Shown here in pieces: positions 40,521 to 49,736 of a stretch of 64,000 nt of DNA. This DNA comes from Chloroflexota bacterium (GTDB lineage: Bacteria; Chloroflexota; Limnocylindria; QHBO01). A model generated the notes under the pieces. That model saw only the letters and a program-made list of their open reading frames with translations. It was not told the DNA's origin and searched no databases. A program made the position numbers and the translations under genes. Positions within the stretch are counted from its first letter, which is position 1, and every line of letters begins with the position of its first letter. The DNA lies in assembly GCA_025699005.1 (NCBI GenBank), contig JAILWI010000001.1:620001-684000 (forward strand), in the 5' to 3' direction.

Positions 40521-41342
40521 CTATTCCGGGAAGTGCCAGCGTCCGACGCGTGACGCCAGCTGCTCGGGCTGGAGAATCTCGATCGATCCGGCCGCCGTGG
40601 CCACGACGCCGTCGTGGCGAAACTCCTGGAGGACGCGGGCGACCACCTCGCGCGCCGTGCCGACCGCCTCGGCAAGCTCCTGCTGCGTGACGCGCGCCAC
40701 GAGCCGCTTCGTGTCATCCGCCGGCTGGGCCAGATCGAGGAGGTGTCCCGCGACCCGCTCCGCCATCGTCCCGAAGGCATGCGCGGCGAGCGTCGCGTAC
40801 GTGTCCTGGAGTCGCTGGCTCAACGCGTCGACGACCTGATTCGCCGCGGTCGCATCGCTCGCGATGACCTGGCGAAGGTCCTCGATGTCGAATTCCAGGA
40901 TGACGCACGGCGTCACGGCGGAGATCCCCAAGGGGGCGCGCTTCCCGATGATCGGGAATGGACTGCCGATCAGCTCACCCGGACGCACGTAGCGGATGGT
41001 GAGCATCCGACCGCCGCCGGCGGCCAGATAGGCGCGGGCGACCCCCGATTCGACGACGCCCGACCGCGTCCACCCGGCCATCGGCGGAAAGATCGCCCCG
41101 CCCGCTGAAACCTCGCGGCGGGATGCCGATCGGACGAGCCGATCCCGGACGGTCCGGCTCAGGCCGGAGAGGAACGAGCCGTCCAGATCGCGCCAGTGCG
41201 AACTGTCCGTTGCAGCACCTCCATCCGACCCACGCTCGGGCTCACCGCACGGACGTGTGACCTCGGTCACGGACCACCGGCGCCCGGCCCCATCCGATCG
41301 ACGGATGGTAGCCGGGGGGACGATCGTGTGTGATGCGCACAT
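40521..41342 (-). CDS. Crp/Fnr family transcriptional regulator
   Basis: Cyclic-nucleotide-like domain plus VTQQELAEAVGTAREVVARVLQEFRHDGVV HTH; start uncertain, may be near 41270. Confidence 0.9.
   Translation of the reverse strand: MCASHTIVPPATIRRSDGAGRRWSVTEVTRPCGEPERGSDGGAATDSSHWRDLDGSFLSGLSRTVRDRLVRSASRREVSAGGAIFPPMAGWTRSGVVESGVARAYLAAGGGRMLTIRYVRPGELIGSPFPIIGKRAPLGISAVTPCVILEFDIEDLRQVIASDATAANQVVDALSQRLQDTYATLAAHAFGTMAERVAGHLLDLAQPADDTKRLVARVTQQELAEAVGTAREVVARVLQEFRHDGVVATAAGSIEILQPEQLASRVGRWHFPE
41256..41271. promoter_or_regulatory. Crp-like binding site TGTGA-CCTCGG-TCACG
   Basis: Matches TGTGA-N6-TCACA except last base; in Crp-family regulator/SipW operon divergent region. Confidence 0.5.
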
Positions 41343-41386
41343 TGCACATGCTTATCACTCCCTGATCCCCGTTCTGGAGCAACACA

Positions 41387-41776
41387 ATGAAGCGGATTCT
41401 CTTCGTGGCCCTCGCCGGACTCTTCACGTTCGGCGGCGTGTATGGCCTCGCGGCCAGCTTGAACCTGACGTCGGACGGCCTCGGCGCCGCGACCCAGGTC
41501 GTGGCCGGCTGTCAGGCGGGCACGCTGACGGCCACGTACACGTCGTCCTACTCGGCCTCAACTCCCGGCTACACCGTTCCGACGGTGACCGTCACGGGCC
41601 TGGCGTCGACCTGCTACAGCAAGGCATACCGGATCACCCTCACCGGTGCGGGCAACGCATCCCTGGGTGAGGCCACGGGCACGACACCAGCGTCCGGAAC
41701 GAGCTTTGCCGCCACGTTCTCGCCGGCGGTGAGCGCCACCTCGATCACCGGCGTCTCGATCGTCATCAGCGGCTGA
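41387..41776 (+). CDS. Small secreted protein of SipW-like operon
   Basis: MKRILFVALAGLFTFGGVYGLAASLNLTSDGLGAATQVVAGC; two Cys; Thr/Ser/Gly-rich. Confidence 0.75.
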   Translation: MKRILFVALAGLFTFGGVYGLAASLNLTSDGLGAATQVVAGCQAGTLTATYTSSYSASTPGYTVPTVTVTGLASTCYSKAYRITLTGAGNASLGEATGTTPASGTSFAATFSPAVSATSITGVSIVISG

Positions 41777-41833
41777 TCCGATTGACCGGTGGGTCCCTGT
41801 GACGTGACCCACCGGCGATCGGCCGCGAGAGCC

Positions 41834-42211
41834 ATGACGATGAGCGGGTGGCGCGCGCTGGTCACCACGGTGCTCGGCACTGCCGCCGCCGCGAGCTTCG
41901 GTGCCGCGGCGTCGCTGGCCCTCTCCACCGGCTCGCTGGGGTTTGCCACCGTCGCGACACCTCGGTGCACGACGACGGCCATGGCCGTGACTCCGGCGCT
42001 CACCGCGACCACGATCTCGAGCGTCACGGTCGGCGCCGTCCCATCCGCGTGCGGCGGGGCGACGCTGAACGTGACAGCTGATGACGGCACATCGGCGGCG
42101 AGCGGAACCGCCGTCATCCCGGGTGGCGGAGGAACGGTGAGCGTGGCCCTCACGGGGGCGGCGTCGCTGCTCACCTCGGTGCGCGTAGATCTCGTGATCG
42201 TCGGCCCATGA
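41834..42211 (+). CDS. Small secreted protein of SipW-like operon
   Basis: TVLGTAAAASFGAAASLALSTGSLGFATVATPRC; two Cys; shares AASLxL motif with neighbours. Confidence 0.72.
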   Translation: MTMSGWRALVTTVLGTAAAASFGAAASLALSTGSLGFATVATPRCTTTAMAVTPALTATTISSVTVGAVPSACGGATLNVTADDGTSAASGTAVIPGGGGTVSVALTGAASLLTSVRVDLVIVGP

Positions 42212-42936
42212 TCAGCCGACCCGCCTCTCACCTCCGGCGCGTCGCCATTCCGGTGGCGCTCGCGATCGGTTTCTCGGGCGCCATCGGCCAGGCGGCGAGC
42301 CTCACCCTCGCGTCGCAGCCGCTCACCCCCGTGCGAACGTGCGTGATCACCGCCACCCCGGCGACCACCACGTCGGTGATCGACGCGGAGGTCCGGCAGG
42401 CGACCGCAACCACCAACTACGGCACCGCTACCACCCTGGTCGTGTCGTCCGGCGTGAACGCCAACCGACGGGCCTACGTGATGTTCAACCTCGCGGCCTG
42501 TTCCCCGGCGATCCCCTCCACCGCCACGATCCAACTGGCGACGCTGCGGCTGTACGCGAGCGCGCTGCCCGCTGCCTGCCGCACCCTGGACGTCTTCCGG
42601 GCGACGGCCTCCTGGACCGAGGCCGGGATCACGTGGAACAACCAGCCGTTCGGGGCGACGATCAACAACCCCGCGAACACGTCCCGGACGGACTCGTTCA
42701 ACATCGGCACACCGGCCGGGTGCGAGAACCTGACGGTGGGTGCGTACATCACGGGCGCCACGGTGACCGCCGACGTCGCGAGCTTCGTTGCAGGCGGCGC
42801 GACGAACTTCGGGTGGATGATCCGGGATGACGTCGAAGGTTCGACGACGGCTCGCACCGTGACCTTCTCGGCGAAGAATCTGGGAACGCTGGCACAGGCC
42901 CCTCAGCTCATCGTCAGCTACGTGGCCGTCCCGTGA
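42208..42936 (+). CDS. Secreted DNRLRE/CBM96-like domain protein
   Basis: AEVRQATATTNYGTATTLVVSSGVNANRRAYVMFNLA...ATLRLYA...SWTEAGITWNNQP...ASFVAGGATNFGWMIRD; AASLTLAS N-terminal motif. Confidence 0.82.
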   Translation: MISRPASHLRRVAIPVALAIGFSGAIGQAASLTLASQPLTPVRTCVITATPATTTSVIDAEVRQATATTNYGTATTLVVSSGVNANRRAYVMFNLAACSPAIPSTATIQLATLRLYASALPAACRTLDVFRATASWTEAGITWNNQPFGATINNPANTSRTDSFNIGTPAGCENLTVGAYITGATVTADVASFVAGGATNFGWMIRDDVEGSTTARTVTFSAKNLGTLAQAPQLIVSYVAVP

Positions 42937-43469
42937 GCCGTCGCCTGTCGAGCCTCGCCGGCACGATCCTGCTCGTCGTCCTGTTCGGCGTGTGGTTCGG
43001 GCTGTTCCGGCCCGTGAGCCTGGGCGGACCGGCCACCTGGGTCGTGATCCGGGGTTCGTCCATGCTGCCGGTCTACGACACCGGTGACCTCGTGATCATG
43101 CATGCGGCATCCGCCTATTCGGTCGGCGACATCGTGGCCTATCGCGTGCCGGCCGGCGAGATCGGCGAGGGTCGCGTGGTGGTGCATCGCCTCGTCGGTG
43201 GGTCGTCCAGCGGGTTCGAGGTCCTTGGTGACAACAACGAGTCGGTCGATCCCTGGCACCCGAGCTCTGCGGACATCCTCGGCCGCCCGTGGATCACGCT
43301 CCCGGGTGTCGGGCGGGTGATCACGTGGCTCCACCAGCCCGTGGTGCTCGCGGCCCTGGCTGCGGCCGTCGTCGTCTCGATGCTGGTCGGGGGTGCATCA
43401 CCCGAAGGACACGAGCGTCGGCGACGTGAGATCGCACCCGAGGCGGAGCCGGCGGCGCCGCCGTCGTGA
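42933..43469 (+). CDS. Signal peptidase I, SipW/S26B-like
   Basis: VVIRGSSMLPVYDTGDLVIMH...VGDIVAYRVP...VVHRLVG...EVLGDNNESVDPW...ILGRPWITLPGVGRVITWL. Confidence 0.88.
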   Translation: MSRRLSSLAGTILLVVLFGVWFGLFRPVSLGGPATWVVIRGSSMLPVYDTGDLVIMHAASAYSVGDIVAYRVPAGEIGEGRVVVHRLVGGSSSGFEVLGDNNESVDPWHPSSADILGRPWITLPGVGRVITWLHQPVVLAALAAAVVVSMLVGGASPEGHERRRREIAPEAEPAAPPS

Positions 43470-43481
43470 GACCGAAGCCGG

Positions 43482-44165
<684 letters not shown>

Positions 44166-44223
44166 GCGCGAAGTCTACGCCTGATTCATGACGATCTCGT
44201 GACGGCAGGATCGAAGCCGCGGA

Positions 44224-44460
44224 TCAGCCGGCGTTGGACAACCCCTGCTCCAGCTTGGTCTCGACCACGTCCTCGAGCGGGACGCTGCGGATCGGCTCGA
44301 GCGTCACCGTCGCGAACTCGCTGGCAGGGTTCATGTCGCGCATGACACCGCGGACCCGGTACGTGACGCTCTCGCCATTCTCCACGAGCGTCATCGGCTC
44401 GCCCGGGCGCCAGAATCGATCACGGGGCCAGGGCAGGTGTCGCTCGATCGTGGGGGGGCA
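44224..44460 (-). CDS. Hypothetical short protein (start uncertain)
   Basis: [60 protein letters not shown] reads protein-like; frame remains open upstream. Confidence 0.35.
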   Translation of the reverse strand, partial: CPPTIERHLPWPRDRFWRPGEPMTLVENGESVTYRVRGVMRDMNPASEFATVTLEPIRSVPLEDVVETKLEQGLSNAG

Positions 44461-44566
44461 TGCATTCCTCGTCGGTTGGGCAGGGACTGATCCTACGGGG
44501 TCGCATGGCTTCCCCGTATGGCCCGATTCGCAGATTCCGGGCGATGCGGACCGATACCATCGGGTC

Positions 44567-44953
44567 ATGACGACCGATCCGTCCGACATTCCCGAGGTCC
44601 GGCTGGCGGAGCTCATCATGCCGAACCGGACGAACCACCATGGAACGCTGTTCGGTGGCCATGCGCTCGGCCTGATGGACCACGCCGGATGGGTGGCCGC
44701 AACTCGATGCGCGCGCCGCACGATGGTGACGGTGGCCTCGGACCGCGTCGAGTTCAAGGTCCCGGTGCGCGCGGGCCAGCTCGTGGAGCTCGTCGCCCGG
44801 GTCAGCGCCGTCGGACGCACCTCGGTCACCGTCGGCGTCGACATGTATGCCGAGGACGTGGCCACCGGCGAGCGGCGTCTCGCGACGTCGGGATCCTTCG
44901 TGTTCGTCGCCCTCGACGACCAAGGTCGTCCCACCCCGATCGCCGGGTCCTGA
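44567..44953 (+). CDS. Hotdog-fold acyl-CoA thioesterase
   Basis: MPNRTNHHGTLFGGHALGLMDHAGWVAATRCARRTMVTVASDRVEFKVPVRAGQLVEL. Confidence 0.92.
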   Translation: MTTDPSDIPEVRLAELIMPNRTNHHGTLFGGHALGLMDHAGWVAATRCARRTMVTVASDRVEFKVPVRAGQLVELVARVSAVGRTSVTVGVDMYAEDVATGERRLATSGSFVFVALDDQGRPTPIAGS

Positions 44954-45067
44954 CGCCCCGTCCGTCGGGGATGAACGTTTCGCCCACCCGCACCGTATCC
45001 ATGGCACGAGGCGGGTAGGTCCGAAGACGCCATCGCAACCCTCCTCGTCCGTCCGCCGTGACACCGC

Positions 45068-45099
45068 GGCGCGGCCCAGGGGCGTGGGTCGCGCCGCAA
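45068..45099. other. Strong intergenic hairpin GCGGCGCGGCCCA-ggggcg-TGGGTCGCGCCGC
   Basis: 13-bp stem (one G-U) in convergent gap. Confidence 0.5.
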
Positions 45100-45193
45100 C
45101 TCGTTCCCGTCAGGCTTCCCGAGGCCGTTGACCCTGTGCATCCCCGGTGACGCAGGTGGCGGCGCGCGGCGGAGCGAGCACTGAACGGACGAC

Positions 45194-45232
45194 AAACGCC
45201 CCGGTCGGTCTCGGTCCGATCGGGGCGTTCGC
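45194..45232. terminator. Probable (bidirectional) terminator hairpin AACGCCCCG...CGGGGCGTT
   Basis: Perfect 9-bp outer stem with inner pairing, between convergent thioesterase and P1 peptidase genes. Confidence 0.6.
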
Positions 45233-45335
45233 CTGGAGGGAGGTTTGGGCTGAGGTGAGTGTCGCTCGCCCGCACCATCGACGAAAGGGACGATGGCCGC
45301 ATGCCGGCGTACGTCAAGTGACGTAGGGGAGGCGA

Positions 45336-46460
45336 TCAGCGCGGGCCGCGGCCGTGGGAGCGCAGCGCGGCCATGACGCGGTCGGGATCCAGGGCATGCG
45401 CCGTGATCCCGTCCCGTCCGACCATCGTCTCGGCGCCGAGCAGCGCGTTTGTGATTGCCTCCTCGGTCGCCTCGGCGGTGGCCTCGAGGAGCGGGTTGAT
45501 CTGCTCGTCGACGACCATGCGAAGGTCGACCGTCGGCCGGGGATCATCCTCGCCGGCGCGGCGTGAGAGCCCGCGATTCCCCGTGGCGAGGGCGATGAAC
45601 AGGTCGCCCGAGCCATGCGACGCGTAGCTGCCCATGCGCGCCACGCCCATGCCGATCCGCTGCGCGAGGCGGGTGCACTGGTGGGGGAGCAGCGGCGCGT
45701 CGGTCGCCGCGATGCCGATGATCGAGCCTCCCTCCGGACCCAGACGGCCGGAGACCTCCTCGACCTGGTCCCAGGGAGACGGAACGTCGTGTCGCGAGAT
45801 CGCCGCTCCGACCGGTACGCCGTCGATGCGCAGCAGCTCCCTCGCCCCGTAGTTCGCCTGGACCAGCACGCCGACGGTCCACGTCCCGGCGCGGCGGGAG
45901 GCGGTGCCGATCCCGCCCTTGAACTCGTGGCAGATCATCCCCGTCCCGCCGCCCACGCTTCCCTCCGCCACCGGGCCGGTGGTCGCAGCGTCCAGGGCAG
46001 CGGCCACGTGCTCGGGACGGACGTGGAAGCCGTTGATGTCGTTCAGCGCGCCGTCGTACGTCTCGCCCACCACCGGCAGGTGCCAGAACGTCTCGTGAAG
46101 TCCATGCGTGGCGGCCGCATGCTCGAGCAGGGCGTCGCGCACGACCCCGACGCTGCTCGTGTTCGTGATGGCGATCGGACCGGCCAGCATGCCCGACTCG
46201 CGGACCCACTCGAGGCCGGTGAGCTCCCCGTTGCCGTTCAGCCGGTGCGCGCCGGCGAAGACCGGCTCGGTCCAGACGTCGCCGTCGTGCGGGATGACAA
46301 CCGTGACGCCGGTGCGCACCGGGCCATGACCGCGGCGCAGGGGTCCCTCGCCGGAGACGAGCGTCGTGTGGCCGACGCGAATGCCGGGGATGTCGGTGAT
46401 CGCGTCGAGGTCGCCCGGCACCATGCGGCCGATGCGAATGCCGAGCTCGGGTGCGCGCAT
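45336..46460 (-). CDS. P1 family peptidase (DmpA/BapA-like)
   Basis: DAITDIPGIRVGHTTLVSGEGPLRRGHGPVRTGVTVVIPH...GSVGGGTGMICHEFKGGIGTASRR...VGVLVQANYG. Confidence 0.93.
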   Translation of the reverse strand: MRAPELGIRIGRMVPGDLDAITDIPGIRVGHTTLVSGEGPLRRGHGPVRTGVTVVIPHDGDVWTEPVFAGAHRLNGNGELTGLEWVRESGMLAGPIAITNTSSVGVVRDALLEHAAATHGLHETFWHLPVVGETYDGALNDINGFHVRPEHVAAALDAATTGPVAEGSVGGGTGMICHEFKGGIGTASRRAGTWTVGVLVQANYGARELLRIDGVPVGAAISRHDVPSPWDQVEEVSGRLGPEGGSIIGIAATDAPLLPHQCTRLAQRIGMGVARMGSYASHGSGDLFIALATGNRGLSRRAGEDDPRPTVDLRMVVDEQINPLLEATAEATEEAITNALLGAETMVGRDGITAHALDPDRVMAALRSHGRGPR

Positions 46461-46484
46461 CGGCGCAGTCTAGCGGGCGGCTCC

Positions 46485-47414
46485 TCAGGCGCGGCTGAGG
46501 TCGGGGCTGGCGGCGCTCCGCGCCCGTGGGGCACTTGAGCCGCGATGCTCCACGATCCAGAGGCCGACGAGGACGATGACACCGCCGATGACCGTCAGCG
46601 GCCCGAGCCGCTCGCCCAGGAGCGCGACCGACGACAGCACGCCGACGATCGGGACCAGGAAGGCGAACGCGCTCGCGCGTGCCGCGCCGATGCGTGCCAC
46701 GCCCAGGTTGAAGAGGACGAACGCGGCGACGGTGCCGAACACCGCGAGGTAGCCGATGCCGGCGATGGCGTCGAGCGGCGCCGTCGTGACGGTGTCGAGC
46801 CCGCCCTCGAGCAGCGCCGGCGGGATGAGGACGAGGGTGCCGAGCGCCGTGCCGTACAGCGTGGTGCTGACCGCGTCGAAGCGTCGATGGGCGAAGCGGG
46901 CGAGGACGGAGTAGATGCCCCAGAATGCCGCCCCGGTGATGAAGAGCAGGTCTCCGAGCAGGCGGCGACCATCCGCTTCTCCACTCGGCGTGACGACGAG
47001 CAGGAGCCCGACGGCCGCGATCGCCGTGCCGACGAGGCCGCGCGCCCCGAGCCGCTCGCCGAGGAACAGGCCGGCCAGCAGCAGCGTGAAGAGCGGCGCC
47101 AGGCCGGGGACGATGATCGCGCCGTCAGTGGCCGGGGCCATCGTGAGCGCCGTGAGGAACAGCCAGTTGTAGCCGGCGACCGCGGTGAGAGCCAGCCCGA
47201 CGATCAGGGGCAGGTCGACCAGGCGGATGGGGGACAGCGGGCGTCCCGACAGACGTGCCCAGGCGAACAGCAGGATCGAGGCGATGCCGAAGCGCAGCGC
47301 GGCGATCGTGAACGGTGGCGCCGCCGCCACGGCCACGTCGGCCGCGACCCACGTCCCACCGAAGGCCACGGCCATGCCGGTGAGCATGAGGTAGGCGGTT
47401 CGATCGTGCGTCAT
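46485..47414 (-). CDS. EamA/DMT family transporter
   Basis: AYLMLTGMAVAFGGTWVAADVAVAAAPPFTIAALRFGIASILLFAWAR; duplicated 5-TM EamA pattern. Confidence 0.92.
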   Translation of the reverse strand: MTHDRTAYLMLTGMAVAFGGTWVAADVAVAAAPPFTIAALRFGIASILLFAWARLSGRPLSPIRLVDLPLIVGLALTAVAGYNWLFLTALTMAPATDGAIIVPGLAPLFTLLLAGLFLGERLGARGLVGTAIAAVGLLLVVTPSGEADGRRLLGDLLFITGAAFWGIYSVLARFAHRRFDAVSTTLYGTALGTLVLIPPALLEGGLDTVTTAPLDAIAGIGYLAVFGTVAAFVLFNLGVARIGAARASAFAFLVPIVGVLSSVALLGERLGPLTVIGGVIVLVGLWIVEHRGSSAPRARSAASPDLSRA

Positions 47415-47484
47415 GTCGTGAGCCTCGCATGGGCGGACGGTCCGTGCATCGGTCAAACGTCGCGGCGTCCCGAAACGTGAGGTT

Positions 47485-47683
47485 CGTGGATGCGGTGTGG
47501 ACAGGTCGCGAACGAGGCTCGAGATTCGGGGATAACGGGCCTTGCCGTCCCGAGGCCGTCGCCCCGATACTGACGGCGTCCCGAAGGGGCAAGCGATACC
47601 GGATCCGGAGGCTTCGGCCGAGGGATGCGGTGCCGGCAACGGAGGCTTCGGCCGCCGGGGTCGGGCGCCTGTTCCTTCGGGAC
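47485..47683 (+). ncRNA. Structured noncoding repeat element, copy B
   Basis: Homologous to 38085-38312; stem GTCCCGAAGGGGCA (47578-47591)/TGTTCCTTCGGGAC (47670-47683); two GGAGGCTTCGGCCG hairpins. Confidence 0.55.
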
Positions 47684-47704
47684 GTTACTGTGTTCGCCAG
47701 CTCC

Positions 47705-48262
47705 TCAGCGGCGCTCCACCCGCGCCGAGGAGATCTCGTCGGCACCCTGCAGGCGGAAGACCGCGTCGTATCCCTCGCCGTCGAGCTCGGCGAGCGATTC
47801 GCTCAGCCAACGGTGCTGCCGCCGAAGCGCCGCCGGGGGTGGCCGGGGCGCCGATCGTGTGGCGTTGCGCTCGAGCGCAACGGCCAGCGGAACCTCGAGC
47901 ACGATCGCGATCGCGGGGCGGCGATGGCGGCGAGCCACGGCCAGGAGCCGTTCCCGAGCCCAGGGTTCGACATTCGTCGCATCCACGACCGTCAGACGGC
48001 CGCGCCGGAGGCGCATGGCGAGCAGCCGATGGAGGAGGTCGAACGCGTCGTCGGTCGCTTCCTGCGCGGTCGGGTCGTCGGTGATCATGCCGCGCAACGC
48101 GTCCGACGACAGCACCTCGGTGGCGGCGAAATGCTCGCGGGCGAACGTCGTCTTGCCGCTGGCGGAGATGCCGACGAGGAGGCATAGCGCGTCGGACGGC
48201 AGCGCGATGAGCCGGGAAACGGACCGACCGCCGGGGTCGTCGGCGGTCGGTGGGATGCTCAT
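47705..48262 (-). CDS. AAA/P-loop kinase (polynucleotide-kinase or zeta-like)
   Basis: LCLLVGISASGKTTFAREHFAATEVLSSDALRGMITDDPTAQEATDDAFDLLHRLLAMRLRRGRLTVVDATNVEPWARERLL. Confidence 0.82.
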   Translation of the reverse strand: MSIPPTADDPGGRSVSRLIALPSDALCLLVGISASGKTTFAREHFAATEVLSSDALRGMITDDPTAQEATDDAFDLLHRLLAMRLRRGRLTVVDATNVEPWARERLLAVARRHRRPAIAIVLEVPLAVALERNATRSAPRPPPAALRRQHRWLSESLAELDGEGYDAVFRLQGADEISSARVERR

Positions 48263-48276
48263 CGGGAGACTCTGGG

Positions 48277-48435
48277 TCAGCCCTGGGCGTCGCAGTCCGG
48301 GCACATCTCCGAGTCGGGGATCGGCGCCTTCGGCTGTCCGACGGCACGCGGCAGAGCGCGACCACAGATGGTCGAGCCAGGTTCGCCAACCAGGTGAACC
48401 TTGCTGAAGTGGCGATCTGGCAGCCGCCACGTCAC
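48277..48435 (-). CDS. Short Cys-containing hypothetical protein (zinc-ribbon-like tail)
   Basis: VTWRLPDRHFSKVHLVGEPGSTICGRALPRAVGQPKAPIPDSEMCPDCDAQG; GTG start at 48435 or longer. Confidence 0.45.
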   Translation of the reverse strand: MTWRLPDRHFSKVHLVGEPGSTICGRALPRAVGQPKAPIPDSEMCPDCDAQG

Positions 48436-48545
48436 ATAACGACGCTGGCGCGTGGGGGTCGAGGACACAGGGCGGGACTCCGATTGCGGAACGTAATTCT
48501 GCCAGAATTCGGCACTTTTCACAAATGCGGCCCCGATCTGGCAGC

Positions 48546-49736
48546 ATGGCCCGTGCACCCATGAAACGCATTGGAATCCTGACCGGCGGCGGCGACGTCC
48601 CGGGCCTCAACTCCGTCATCAAGAGCGTCGTCTACCGGTCGAGCGAGGTCGGCTGGGAGACGATCGGCATCCGTCGTGGCTGGCAGGGCCTGACGCACGT
48701 CGATCCGGGGAGCGAGGACGGCGGCGGGTACCTTCGCCGGCTCGACCGGGTGAGCACGCGCGCGATCGACCGCACTGGCGGGACGGTCCTGCACACCTCA
48801 CGCACGAGCCCGTCGTCGATGGGGAAGGACGCTCTCCCGCTCACGATCATGAAGTCGCGGCTCGCCGAGCTCGAGACGGAGGACGGCCGGTACGACCTGA
48901 CGCCCCACGTGCTCGAGAACCTCGGTCGCCTCGGCGTCGATGCTCTCGTGGCGATCGGCGGCGACGACACGCTCAGCTACGCGGCTCGGCTGGGCCGGGA
49001 AGGCTTCCCCGTCATCGCCATCCCGAAGACGATGGACAACGACGTGCACGGCACCGAATACTGCATCGGCTTCTCGACCGCCGTGACGCGTGCCAAGGAG
49101 CTCATCAACCGCCAGCGAACGACGCTCGGCAGCCACGAGCGGATCGGCGTGTTCCGGATCTTCGGACGCAACGCCGGGTACACCGCCTGGTACGCAGCCT
49201 ACGTGACGAGCGCGCGATGCGTGATCCCCGAGGCCCCGTTCGATCTCGAGGCGCTGGCGGAGATCCTCGCGGACGACCGCAGCCGCAATCCGTCGAAGTA
49301 CGCCTTCGTGATCGCCAGCGAGGGCGCCATCTGGAAGGGCGGTGAGCTTCGCGAGGTCGGCGAGGCCGATGCGTTCGGCCACCGTCACAAGGCCGATGTC
49401 GGTGAGACCCTGGCCTACGAGCTCAAGAGCCGCACGGGCGTCGAGACGGTCCACTCCGACCTCACCTACGACCTGCGCTCGGGCGATCCGGATGCCCTGG
49501 ACCAGATGGTCGCGATCACGTTCGCGAACGTCGCGGTCGACCTGCTGGCGAACGGTCAGTTCGGCCGGATGGTGGCGATCCGCGACGGCAAGTACTCCCA
49601 CGCGCCGCTCCCGGAGCGATCGCTGGGAGCTCGCACCATCGACGTCGAGGCCATGTACAACACCGCCCGCTTCCGTCCGCGCTATGAGGCGAAGCTCGGA
49701 TCGCCGCTGCTGCTGGGGACGGCGGTCGCCGAGTGA
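48546..49736 (+). CDS. 6-phosphofructokinase, residues suggest PPi-dependent
   Basis: IGILTGGGDVPGLNSVI; AIGGDDTLSYAARL; IPKTMDNDVHGTEYCIGFSTAVTRAKELI. Confidence 0.93.
   Translation: MARAPMKRIGILTGGGDVPGLNSVIKSVVYRSSEVGWETIGIRRGWQGLTHVDPGSEDGGGYLRRLDRVSTRAIDRTGGTVLHTSRTSPSSMGKDALPLTIMKSRLAELETEDGRYDLTPHVLENLGRLGVDALVAIGGDDTLSYAARLGREGFPVIAIPKTMDNDVHGTEYCIGFSTAVTRAKELINRQRTTLGSHERIGVFRIFGRNAGYTAWYAAYVTSARCVIPEAPFDLEALAEILADDRSRNPSKYAFVIASEGAIWKGGELREVGEADAFGHRHKADVGETLAYELKSRTGVETVHSDLTYDLRSGDPDALDQMVAITFANVAVDLLANGQFGRMVAIRDGKYSHAPLPERSLGARTIDVEAMYNTARFRPRYEAKLGSPLLLGTAVAE

Noticed and set aside
47705-48262. Zeta-toxin interpretation of the P-loop kinase
   Set aside because: No adjacent antitoxin-like gene; sequence resembles general polynucleotide-kinase-type AAA proteins
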